From: Endozoicomonas gorgoniicola
Lineage (GTDB): Bacteria; Pseudomonadota; Gammaproteobacteria; Pseudomonadales; Endozoicomonadaceae
Length of the DNA: 64,000 bases
Reading direction: 5' to 3'
Assembly (NCBI RefSeq): GCF_025562715.2
Contig: NZ_JAPFCC010000001.1
Span: forward strand, 1,754,501-1,818,500
The notes beneath the pieces are model-generated. The model was not told the origin of the DNA and made no database searches. It was given only the letters and a program-made list of their open reading frames with translations. The position numbers and the translations under genes were made by a program. Position 1 is the first letter of the stretch. Each line of letters begins with the position of its first letter. Below, one piece after another: positions 43,191 to 51,316 of this stretch.

Positions 43191-44687
43191 CTACTTAAGG
43201 TTAATAGTGAGATTAGGCTGGCCAGATGTTTCTTCGTCGTCGTATAACCAGCGTGTTGTGACCGTTTTGGTTTCGGTATAAAAGCGCACCGCTTGTTTGC
43301 CATAAGCGTGCAGGTCGCCCATAAAAGAACCTTTCCAGCCAGTGAAGGAGAAAAATGGCAGAGGCACAGGAATCGGTACATTGATACCCACCTGCCCCAC
43401 TTCAATCTCATGCTGGTATTTCCGAGCTGCACCACCAGAACGGGTAAAAATGGACGTACCATTACCATAAGGGTTGCGGTTAACCAGTTGAATCGCCTCT
43501 TCCAGCGAGTCAACACAGACACAGCACAGCACCGGACCAAATATTTCCTGCTGATAAATAGCCATATCCGGTGTCACGTCAGTGAACAGTGTCGGCCCTA
43601 CCCAGTTGCCATCGGGCAAGTTCTCTACTTTGCAATCAGTGCCATCAAGCAGGCAGGTTGCCTCCTGCTTTCCCTGTTGGATTAAACCAGTAATTCGTGT
43701 TTTTGCCGCTTTGCTGATCACCGGCCCAAAAGCGGCTCCGGTATCATCCCAGGCTCCAGGGCGCAGTGTACTGAGTTTGTCGGCTAATTCCGGAATCCAT
43801 GCTTTGCTCTGCCCCACAAACACGGCAACGCTGATTGCCATGCAACGCTGACCTGCAGCCCCCACTGAAGCCCCAACAAGCTGATTCAGTGCCTGTTCTT
43901 TATCAGCGTCCGGCATAATCACACAGTGATTCTTGGCACCTGCCATGCATTGAACCCGCTTCATGTGAGAAGTGCCTGTTCTGTAAATAGACTGTGCAAC
44001 GTTTGCAGAGCCTACAAAAGAAATCGCCCTGGTATCCGGATGTTCCAGCAGTCGCTCAACCTGAGCCTGCCCACCATGAACCAGTTGTACCACACCGTCC
44101 GGAATACCTGCTTTAACCAGCAGCTCCAGTAAGCGTACAGGCGTCAGCGGTACCTGCTCACTGGGTTTGAGAATAAATGTGTTACCGCAGGCGACTGCCA
44201 GTGGAAACATCCACAGCGGAATCATTGCCGGAAAGTTAAACGGGGTGATACCAACACAAACTCCCAGTGGCTGAAGGTAGCTGCTGGTATCAATACCTCC
44301 GGCTACATTCCCGACAGTTTCGCCCATCAGCAGGGCAGGAATATTGGCTGCCTGCTCGACCACTTCTATCCCTCGCCAGACATCGCCTTTAGCATCTTCA
44401 AAGGTCTTGCCGGTATCTTTTGCCAGCAGTTCCGCCAGCTCATCATGATGTTCTTTAAGCAGTGCCTGATAACGCATCATCAATCGGGCGCGTTCGGGAA
44501 CCGGGACATCTTTCCAGGACTTAAAAGCCTGTCTGGCACCGGCTACCGCCTGATCTATTTCCACAACGGTTGCCATGGGCAACTCTGCCAGCACCTCCTG
44601 GGTAGCAGGGTTAATCACTGGTTGAGTAATCGTTGAAGCAGACGTTATAAACTGACCATTGATAAACAGAGGAACCTGATAAGTCAT
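43191..44687 (-). CDS. mmsA: Methylmalonate-semialdehyde dehydrogenase (acylating)
   Basis: Encodes 498 residues. Family features are NPATQEVLAELPMAT near the start, FILKPSEQVPLTPVR near 175, the catalytic Cys in AAGQRCMAISVAVF near 285, and the C-terminal GWKGSFMGDLHAYGKQAVRF that marks the MmsA class. It makes propionyl-CoA from methylmalonate semialdehyde. It is the first gene of the operon mmsA-acd-ech-mmsB-SDR. Confidence 0.93.
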   Translation of the reverse strand: MTYQVPLFINGQFITSASTITQPVINPATQEVLAELPMATVVEIDQAVAGARQAFKSWKDVPVPERARLMMRYQALLKEHHDELAELLAKDTGKTFEDAKGDVWRGIEVVEQAANIPALLMGETVGNVAGGIDTSSYLQPLGVCVGITPFNFPAMIPLWMFPLAVACGNTFILKPSEQVPLTPVRLLELLVKAGIPDGVVQLVHGGQAQVERLLEHPDTRAISFVGSANVAQSIYRTGTSHMKRVQCMAGAKNHCVIMPDADKEQALNQLVGASVGAAGQRCMAISVAVFVGQSKAWIPELADKLSTLRPGAWDDTGAAFGPVISKAAKTRITGLIQQGKQEATCLLDGTDCKVENLPDGNWVGPTLFTDVTPDMAIYQQEIFGPVLCCVCVDSLEEAIQLVNRNPYGNGTSIFTRSGGAARKYQHEIEVGQVGINVPIPVPLPFFSFTGWKGSFMGDLHAYGKQAVRFYTETKTVTTRWLYDDEETSGQPNLTINLK

Positions 44688-44927
44688 AACACACCCGACG
44701 TTATTAATTTTCTATCCCACAACATAGCAGACAGCTTCACTGTACTTCCATAGCTATCAAAAAAAGCCATTAAAAAAAACGTAAGCCTGTCTTAATAAGT
44801 AAAACTGATGACACATATAAGAAAAATGGAGAAGTAAGTCATCGTTGAATTGTGTAATGCTCAATGAAATCACAGACAAGTGTGATAATAGCGATACTAA
44901 TTTTGTGAGAAGAAGGGAGTGCTGGTA

Positions 44928-45362
44928 ATGACGCATCCTGAGCAATATGCTGAAGTTGATTTTATGCTGCACTCTCCAATCTATCACCACCCTGTTGAGC
45001 TTATAGAGTCCTGGCTCCTTCCCATACAGAACTCACATGCATTTAACTTCAGACTAAAGCCGGGACAGAGCTTCCATCATATTGAATTCAACTCAATGCT
45101 GGCGCTGATTGGCCAATGGTTTTCCAGTGAGCAGCTCTACTGCGTACACATTAAAATCAAATACCCCGATGACGACTCCGACCATGCAATCGACATCCGG
45201 GTTATGGATACACATTTCAGGCGTATGAAGTTCTATTCTGAAAATGGCGCCTATCTGCCAGATACCCTTCGTTACTATCAGGATGCCCATAAAAGTCAGG
45301 TGCTGGATCTGTATTTGCATAACAGTGGACATTTCTGGATTGAACTGCGTCCAGACGAATGA
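44928..45362 (+). CDS. Hypothetical cytosolic protein
   Basis: Encodes 144 residues from ATG 44928, eight bases after AAGGGAG (44913-44919); a GTG at 44919 overlaps that site and is less likely. The protein has no signal or membrane segment and alternates strands and acidic loops (IKYPDDDSDHAIDIRVMD). No family is recognised. It is transcribed divergently from the valine operon. Confidence 0.55.
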   Translation: MTHPEQYAEVDFMLHSPIYHHPVELIESWLLPIQNSHAFNFRLKPGQSFHHIEFNSMLALIGQWFSSEQLYCVHIKIKYPDDDSDHAIDIRVMDTHFRRMKFYSENGAYLPDTLRYYQDAHKSQVLDLYLHNSGHFWIELRPDE

Positions 45363-45400
45363 CAAACCGCTGAGTTCAGGTTGGCTCAAATGAGCAAAAT

Positions 45401-45560
45401 TCAAATGAGCAAAACCTTCTCCTGTGATTGTTTCCCCAGCTCTTTCTCAAGCCACTCCAGACCTGAATAAAGCAGTTTAATATCTCCACGGAAACGTTTG
45501 ATAATAAAACCTTTTACTCTCTGCTGCTCCGATGGTGAGATCAGAGGTTGTTCCCTGAAC
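45401..45560 (-). pseudogene. Cobyric acid synthase (cobQ) fragment
   Basis: About 50 codons open on the minus strand read VKGFIIKRFRGDIKLLYSGL followed by EWLEKELGK. This matches the conserved middle of CobQ/CbiP (VKGFIINKFRGD...L). Stop codons close the frame on both sides and no start exists. It is therefore a remnant of a lost cobalamin-synthesis gene. The surrounding 400 bases (45363-45762) hold no other gene. Confidence 0.5.
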
Positions 45561-45762
45561 CATCAGGCTGAGTGATGGCAGAGCCTGTGTTTGTGATGAT
45601 GCTTGTGATGAGGATAACGACATGGAACCTGACCGTGGAGAAAAAGTATTTTCACGATAAACAAATCAGCGAATAATCCAACATCGTTACAACAACGGAA
45701 ACAGGAAGAATGAAAGAAATCTTTGAGAAAGCGATTAAAAAAAAGCAGGAATAGAGTAGAAA

Positions 45763-45836
45763 TGGAGGCGAGTACCGGAGTCGAACCGGTCTACGTGGAT
45801 TTGCAATCCAGTGCATAACCGCTTTGCTAACTCGCC
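45763..45836 (-). tRNA. tRNA-Cys (GCA), copy 1
   Basis: On the minus strand the 74 bases begin GGCGAGTTAGC and end with encoded CCA. The anticodon loop is TTGCAAA with GCA flanked by the stem CTGGA/TCCAC, and the T-loop is GGTTCGACTCC. The 7-bp acceptor stem GGCGAGT pairs with ACTCGCC. Identical to the second copy 50 bases away. Confidence 0.95.
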
Positions 45837-45886
45837 TTATAGAGGAGCAATTCGGACAAACTGTCAAAATTGCTGAAAACAGAAAG

Positions 45887-45960
45887 TGGAGGCGAGTACC
45901 GGAGTCGAACCGGTCTACGTGGATTTGCAATCCAGTGCATAACCGCTTTGCTAACTCGCC
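45887..45960 (-). tRNA. tRNA-Cys (GCA), copy 2
   Basis: Identical 74-base sequence to the copy at 45763-45836, including encoded CCA. It is upstream in the transcription direction, so both are probably made from one precursor. The 50-base spacer between them differs from the flanks. Confidence 0.95.
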
Positions 45961-46217
45961 CTGTCATCTCTGACGCGCTTACAATGCTAACGATCTGCTT
46001 TAAAAAATCAATAACTTGTTTTAAAACAGCGCCTTGCGAACGCGCCGCTATAGTATTTAAAACCTGACCAGTATGCAAGTTTTTAACGTCCCTGAGGCCA
46101 GGCCATACGTTTCCAGCAGCCGGTTGGCAATCACTTTTGAAAGATCCGCTTATGGGGTGCCGGGATTTAGAGTGGCTGTCAATACAGCTGCCAGCAGTGT
46201 GTATGTATTTATACCAG

Positions 46218-46247
46218 TTTACATAGATAAGCCGTTTGCTTTATGGT
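46218..46247 (+). promoter_or_regulatory. Possible promoter of the brnQ leader
   Basis: TTTACA (46218-46223) and TATGGT (46242-46247) are 18 bases apart, about 33 bases before the leader peptide start. This is a moderate sigma70-like match in an otherwise gene-free 319-base stretch (45961-46279). Confidence 0.3.
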
Positions 46248-46279
46248 TAAAAAATATACCGTTGTCACAGGAAATGTAA

Positions 46280-46405
46280 ATGTTGTCAGGTTCTGCCATG
46301 CGTCTTGAAAAAGCTTCTTCCAAAGCCCGCATCGCTGTGCCTGCCGTCCAGATCATTTCCGCCGCTGTACTACTAGCTGTACTACTAGTAGTCATTAGCT
46401 GTTAG
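46280..46405 (+). CDS. Leader peptide rich in Val/Leu/Ile upstream of brnQ
   Basis: A 41-codon frame starts at ATG 46280 after AGGAA (46269-46273); a second in-frame ATG is at 46298. Codons 30-39 read VLLAVLLVVI, with four CTA Leu codons, followed by a stop overlapping the next hairpin. Such runs of regulated amino acids are the mark of ilv/leu-type attenuator peptides. Stalling at Leu/Val/Ile codons would change folding of the downstream RNA and so control brnQ. Confidence 0.65.
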   Translation: MLSGSAMRLEKASSKARIAVPAVQIISAAVLLAVLLVVISC

Positions 46406-46430
46406 CTGACGGTGTAATTTTTCCGTCAGC
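46370..46430 (+). promoter_or_regulatory. Hairpins at the end of the brnQ leader
   Basis: CTACTAG (46370-46376) can pair with CTAGTAG (46385-46391), inside the Leu/Val codon run. GCTGACGG (46405-46412) pairs with CCGTCAGC (46423-46430) just after the leader stop. A ribosome stalled on the codon run would cover the first hairpin. The second stem has its T-run inside the loop rather than after it, so termination versus translational control is unclear. Confidence 0.45.
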
Positions 46431-46518
46431 ATGACTGGCGGAAGAAGGCTTTCCAACCTTACCTCTTCCTCTGCCAGAACCTGATGGAACACCTTTTGAA
46501 TCAAGGTCAGGAGTACTT

Positions 46519-47853
46519 ATGGCACACTCGACAAACAATAAAGCATTAAGTCTTAAAGATACGGTCGTTATCAGTCTGATGACGTTTGCACTGTTTCTTG
46601 GTGCAGGGAATGTCATCTTCCCTCCAGCCCTGGGGCTTGAGGCAGGAACAAGCCTGCTGCCAGCCATGTCCGGGTTTCTTTTTACCGCCGTCGGACTGCC
46701 TGCTTTTGCTCTGGTTGTACTGGGTATGGTGGGTAAAGCCAACCAGTTAACCTCGCCGCTTGCAACCGTACTGAATCGTGGGTTCTGGATTGGATTATTT
46801 GTAGCCATAGGGCCTGCTTTTGCCATGCCCCGTGCTGTCACCGTTGCCTATGAGATGGGGTTACGTCCATTTGTACAGGGTGACTATCTGCTGCCATTTG
46901 CCATTGTGTTTTCCCTGATTACCCTGCTCCTGACTTATAACTCACAAAAGCTGGTGGACCTGATTGGCAAAGTGATGACTCCGGCAATGATTATCATGCT
47001 GGCTGCTATTGCTGTCGCAGCACTGTTGTTCCCGCTGGGCAATCCTGCAGAACCGGGTGGTCGGTACGCCATTGCGCCTGTAACCGAAGGTGTGATGCAG
47101 GGCTACATGACCATGGACGCCCTGGCCGCCGTAGGCTTTGGCTGGGTAATTATTCAGGCCATCAATAGCAAAGGCGTGACCTCCTCTGCCCAGATCGCAA
47201 AATCCACAATGCATATCGCCCTGATTTACTCCGTATTGATGGGAGGATGTTATATTGCACTGGGCTACGTTGGCGCAACCGCCACTTCGATTACCCAGGG
47301 AGCAGCCAATGGTGGTGAAATCCTGAGCTTCTATGTTTATGAAATCTTTGGCGACTCCGGTCAGTTGCTGCTGGCAGGAATCATTATTCTTGCTTGCCTC
47401 AGTACTACCGTTGGTCTGACCCAGGCTAATGCAGAGTATTTCAGCTCAACCTTTAAATTAAACCGGAACACTGTGTCCTTTACGGTTGTGATTGTCACCT
47501 GCATCATTGCCAACTTTGGTCTGGAGCAGATTATCACCTACAGCCTGCCAGCCATTTTGATATTGTGTCCAGTTGCTCTTGCCCTGGTGGTGGCATCGTT
47601 TGTGTCTCATTATTTTCCGCAGGTTAAGCCTGCTCATAATGTAGCGATGATTCTGACACTGCTGTTTGGTACAGTCGACGCAATGCATATTGTGGGTGTT
47701 ATTCCTGCCTCTATGGACAATGTATTTGCAGCACACCTGCCACTGTATACTGTCAACACCAGCTGGTTAATTCCATGTCTGACTGGCATTGTCGTACAAA
47801 GCCTGATGTCGGTACTGACAGGCTCTGCCACTAAGACCCAGGAAGCAATCTGA
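46519..47853 (+). CDS. brnQ: Branched-chain amino acid carrier BrnQ
   Basis: Encodes 444 residues, the usual BrnQ length, with about 12 membrane helices. Family marks are LFLGAGNVIFPPALGLEAG near residue 21 and GPAFAMPRAVTVAYEMG near 95. A good AGGAG site lies seven bases upstream. It imports Leu, Ile and Val with a cation. The upstream leader peptide suggests control by branched-chain aminoacyl-tRNA levels, and the nearby valine-degradation operon would use its substrate. Confidence 0.93.
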   Translation: MAHSTNNKALSLKDTVVISLMTFALFLGAGNVIFPPALGLEAGTSLLPAMSGFLFTAVGLPAFALVVLGMVGKANQLTSPLATVLNRGFWIGLFVAIGPAFAMPRAVTVAYEMGLRPFVQGDYLLPFAIVFSLITLLLTYNSQKLVDLIGKVMTPAMIIMLAAIAVAALLFPLGNPAEPGGRYAIAPVTEGVMQGYMTMDALAAVGFGWVIIQAINSKGVTSSAQIAKSTMHIALIYSVLMGGCYIALGYVGATATSITQGAANGGEILSFYVYEIFGDSGQLLLAGIIILACLSTTVGLTQANAEYFSSTFKLNRNTVSFTVVIVTCIIANFGLEQIITYSLPAILILCPVALALVVASFVSHYFPQVKPAHNVAMILTLLFGTVDAMHIVGVIPASMDNVFAAHLPLYTVNTSWLIPCLTGIVVQSLMSVLTGSATKTQEAI

Positions 47854-48105
47854 TCAGTTAGACGACTACAGCCCCAGGTTGGAATGCCTGCGTTAATTTG
47901 CCAGTACTCACAGGTTCAGCGCATCATTTGATATGGAAGGAAGATGCGCAGAGCCTGTCAGTCAGGCTGGAGAAAATAGTGACGTTCAACTACCTTCAAA
48001 CAACGCCTTGCCAGAAGCTTGATATTTCATTCGAAAATGACATAACCAAGATTTCCGTTATGCACCCGTCCACTCTGCAAATGAATCAGCATGAGGAACC
48101 TGAAA

Positions 48106-48690
48106 ATGTTTCGTTTTCAGTATTTGCTTTCAATTCTTTTTATTGTCTCATTTTGTAAAAAATCCACCGCAGAAACGGTATCAGTCGCTACCCCGGGTGT
48201 GCAAGAGAGCGCTCAGCTGTGTGATGAAGAATCATCGAGGAATACTCTCGAAGGAATTGCATATGTAGCCAGTGCTAAAGTGAAATCAGGGCAAACTGAC
48301 CCTACATTGACAATATACAAAATCCTCTCAGGAAAAGAGCTTACCCTTTCCGGAACAATGAACCGGGGCAATTTTTATCTACACAGATATTGTGTACACA
48401 ATGGGTTTCTGACCATTCAATCGGCTGATCTCAAAGAACCATGCACTTCTCGGGTTTTCAGGATCATTGTTAACGGAAGAAAGGTTTATTCCAAAAATGA
48501 TGATATCGTCACTCCACCTTATGTCGACGTTAATGATTTGCCATTTACATCTAAAACACACCCTCTCGGTTTTACTTATATGGTCACTACGACAGGTGTA
48601 GGCTGTGACTTTGGGGCAACGTATAGCGTGTTGTTAAAAAACGAAAATAAATATGACGTTAGTATAATTTGCAAAGATTCACCATGGTAA
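48106..48690 (+). CDS. Secreted hypothetical protein
   Basis: Encodes 194 residues from ATG 48106, which has GAGGAA seven bases upstream; an in-frame ATG five codons earlier lacks it. MFRFQYLLSILFIVSFCKKS is a signal peptide with a Cys that might be lipidated. The mature part has four further Cys and is mostly beta-strand. No family is recognised. It stands alone between brnQ and the Mut7-C gene. Confidence 0.6.
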   Translation: MFRFQYLLSILFIVSFCKKSTAETVSVATPGVQESAQLCDEESSRNTLEGIAYVASAKVKSGQTDPTLTIYKILSGKELTLSGTMNRGNFYLHRYCVHNGFLTIQSADLKEPCTSRVFRIIVNGRKVYSKNDDIVTPPYVDVNDLPFTSKTHPLGFTYMVTTTGVGCDFGATYSVLLKNENKYDVSIICKDSPW

Positions 48691-48766
48691 CGGTCTCAGG
48701 GTAAAAAGCTGTTGTTCAGCTGTTCAGGCATATAATGAAAAAAGGCAAACCTCGCAGAGAGAAAAT

Positions 48767-49570
48767 ATGTCAGGTATGCGGTTTGCCTTTCACCTGGCGA
48801 AGAGTATGGCAAAAAAAATGGCACAAGCTCACCGCTTCATTCAGAGGCAAACCCGTTTTCGGTTCTACGCAGAACTGAATGACTACCTGCCTGTAGCTTA
48901 TCGGTATCAGATAAAGCCCTATACGTTTATCGGCACTCCATCCGTCAAAGATGCTATCGAAGCCCAGCAGGTGCCACATACAGAAGTGGACCTGATCCTG
49001 ATTGATAGCCAGTCATCCGGTTTTGATAAGCAGATTGAAGGTGGTGAGCAGGTGTCAGTGTACCCGGTTTTTGAGCGACTTGATCTTGAAGGCTTGCAAA
49101 AGCTGCGCCCAGCCCCATTGCGTACTCCCTGCTTTATTGCTGACGTACACCTGGGAAAGCTGGCGAGATACTTGCGGATTCTCGGTTTTGATACTTTGTA
49201 CCGGAACGATTACAGCGATCATGAAATCGTCGATATTGCCCTGAAAGAACACCGGATTATCCTCACTCGAGATCTTGGTATTCTGAAATACCATCAGGTC
49301 ACTCACGGCTACTGGCCAAGGAATATCCACCCCCGCCTGCAGTTGAAAGAGGTGATAGAGGCACTTCAATTGGACAAACAGTTCAAACCATTCACCCGTT
49401 GTAGTACGTGTAATGATCGGTTGGTGCCGGTACCGGCTGAGCAGGTTCGCCATCGCCTACAGGAGCAGACCCGATTGTACTATACCGAGTTTTATCAGTG
49501 CCGGGGTTGCCAGCAGGTTTACTGGAAAGGTTCTCATTACCACAAGCTGAGGGCGTGGTTACGGGTATGA
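48767..49570 (+). CDS. Mut7-C RNAse domain protein with ubiquitin-like N-terminus
   Basis: Encodes 267 residues. Residues about 28-110 form a ubiquitin-fold region (RFRFYAELNDYLP). From about 120 it is a Mut7-C domain (PF01927): CFIADVHLGKLARYLRILGFD with its acidic residues, LTRDLGILK near 165, and a zinc ribbon at the end (CSTCNDRL, QCRGCQQVYWKGSH). Mut7-C has a PIN-like RNase fold. The substrate is unknown. Single-gene unit. Confidence 0.85.
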   Translation: MSGMRFAFHLAKSMAKKMAQAHRFIQRQTRFRFYAELNDYLPVAYRYQIKPYTFIGTPSVKDAIEAQQVPHTEVDLILIDSQSSGFDKQIEGGEQVSVYPVFERLDLEGLQKLRPAPLRTPCFIADVHLGKLARYLRILGFDTLYRNDYSDHEIVDIALKEHRIILTRDLGILKYHQVTHGYWPRNIHPRLQLKEVIEALQLDKQFKPFTRCSTCNDRLVPVPAEQVRHRLQEQTRLYYTEFYQCRGCQQVYWKGSHYHKLRAWLRV

Positions 49571-49626
49571 GGCTGCTTTCAGTCACACCTTGGGTGTTTC
49601 CTATATTACCAGGCCCAATGTGTGAC

Positions 49627-49719
49627 AGCAGTAGTCATATTAGCCATGAATTTGAAATCACGCCCTGCGTGAATTTCACGGAACCTTGGTATGAAAAAAC
49701 CATTTTCATGCACGTAGCG
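49627..49719. repeat. Dispersed intergenic repeat, copy 1
   Basis: About 93 bases from GCAGTAGTCATATTAGCCAT to CATGCACGTAGC resemble 54184-54274 in the same orientation. In the better copy the repeat contains the inverted pair CTACGTG/CACGTAG. It lies between the 3' ends of the Mut7-C gene and the ATPase gene. It may be a MITE or REP-like element. Confidence 0.5.
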
Positions 49720-49766
49720 TCGCCTGTTGATCAACCGGACATTAAAGTCATGGCAAAGCAATTCAG

Positions 49767-51095
49767 TCAAAACCAGTCTGCCAGATCGTCAAGTGAAAAG
49801 CCCCTGTACTCAATATCATACCCCTTCAGTTGCTGCACAAGTTTGGTGGCTTTCTCCTGTAAATGCGTTCTGCGGATATTTTTCGGGTTACGCTTAACTT
49901 CAGCAATCAGGACTTTTTTATCCAGTTCATTGACCGCTACAAGATCAATTTCATTCTGATTCCCTCTTTCCCAGTAACTACCCACAATATTGTATTCACC
50001 GGTTTCTGCAACCACTTCCCTGACGATTTCTTCCAGCCAGTGACCGCTCCAGGTTGGGTAATCCCGCTCAATGACTTTATGAATAAACGGAAAGTTTCCA
50101 ATCTCCACTGCGCTGCGGTGCTTATAAATGAAGCGAAACCAAAAAGCCAGGAAAGCATCGGCAATGCGATATTTAACCAACCGGGTTCCCGGTTTAGACA
50201 ACACTGGTCGATTTCGGCTTATAATATCAAATTCATTTTCCAGACGATCAAGCTGTGGCCCCACAGAAATGCCCAGCAAAGATTCTATTTCAGGCCGGCT
50301 CGTACTACCGCAAGCGATAGCCGCCAATATGGAAAAATAGGTACCATGTTCAGGCCCAAACTCTTCGGCCAGACGATAATGCCCTTCCTCAATAACCAGA
50401 CTGTGTTCATTAATAAGCTGCGACCAGAGGTCAGCTGCAGGGTCAATGTTAAACAGCCACTCCAGATATTTTGGAACACCGCCACTGAGCATGTACCACT
50501 GCAAGAGTTTTTCTGGCGTAAACTCCTGCCGATCACTCAACATCTGAGCGATATAGCGGCAACGCAAAGGCTGAAGGTTGATGCGATGATCGGCACGGCC
50601 AAACAATGGCTCACGTCCATCCTGAAACAACCGGGTCATAAGGCTGTACAAAGAACCACAGCAGACCAGATGCATACGGCTTTGTTGTCTGTATCGATCC
50701 CACAAATCCTGAAGTTCGGAAAAAAACGCTCGATTAACCCGCTGAATATCCTGAAATTCATCCAGTATGACGGTAACAGGCGTAGTGATGCTGAACTGCA
50801 ACAGAATTTCCATAACTTCCCGAAGGCGTGCAGGCTGACCAAATATGGGGATATTTAAAACCGTTCTGATTTGCTCGACAAACTCTTCACACAGTAATGA
50901 CTCCTGTTTTCTGGATACAAACAGATAGATAGAGGCAGCAGAAGTCGTGTTCTGAGGAAAGGTTTTATTTAACAGCGCTGTTTTACCGACCCGGCGCCTT
51001 CCTACCACAGTTGTCAGGTGAGCCGTTCCTTTAGAGGCTTGTTCACTCCACTCCCGAAGCTGCTCAAGTTCATCTTCTCGATTATAGAATTTCAT
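49767..51095 (-). CDS. AAA ATPase with C-terminal DUF234 nuclease-like domain
   Basis: Encodes 442 residues. Walker A GRRRVGKTALLNK is at about 32-44 and the Walker B region VTVILDEFQDIQ near 112. The C-terminal part (NIVGSYWERGNQNEIDLVAV near 382) has the D-x(n)-E-I-D pattern of DUF234/PD-(D/E)XK-like domains. These archaeal-type ATPases often travel with mobile DNA. Single gene, no partner. Confidence 0.85.
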   Translation of the reverse strand: MKFYNREDELEQLREWSEQASKGTAHLTTVVGRRRVGKTALLNKTFPQNTTSAASIYLFVSRKQESLLCEEFVEQIRTVLNIPIFGQPARLREVMEILLQFSITTPVTVILDEFQDIQRVNRAFFSELQDLWDRYRQQSRMHLVCCGSLYSLMTRLFQDGREPLFGRADHRINLQPLRCRYIAQMLSDRQEFTPEKLLQWYMLSGGVPKYLEWLFNIDPAADLWSQLINEHSLVIEEGHYRLAEEFGPEHGTYFSILAAIACGSTSRPEIESLLGISVGPQLDRLENEFDIISRNRPVLSKPGTRLVKYRIADAFLAFWFRFIYKHRSAVEIGNFPFIHKVIERDYPTWSGHWLEEIVREVVAETGEYNIVGSYWERGNQNEIDLVAVNELDKKVLIAEVKRNPKNIRRTHLQEKATKLVQQLKGYDIEYRGFSLDDLADWF

Positions 51096-51316
51096 GTAAA
51101 GTTACCGTAGCAATTATTACAGTAACTATATCATAGTTTATTCATTCATACGGAGAGTATGAGTGGTGTCTGTGTATACATACAGCTAAGACGGTGCAGC
51201 CAGATCTGCATCCATGAACGGGTTCTACGCCCTTATTTCTAGCACCAGAAAGTACCCCGATTGACCATATCTAACTAATTTTTGGCTCTTTTGAAAAAAA
51301 GGGTCATGAATCAGAT

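Noticed and set aside
49863..50858. Plus-strand frame of 331 codons opposite the DUF234 ATPase
   Set aside because: The ATPase has clear Walker motifs on the other strand; this frame has none.
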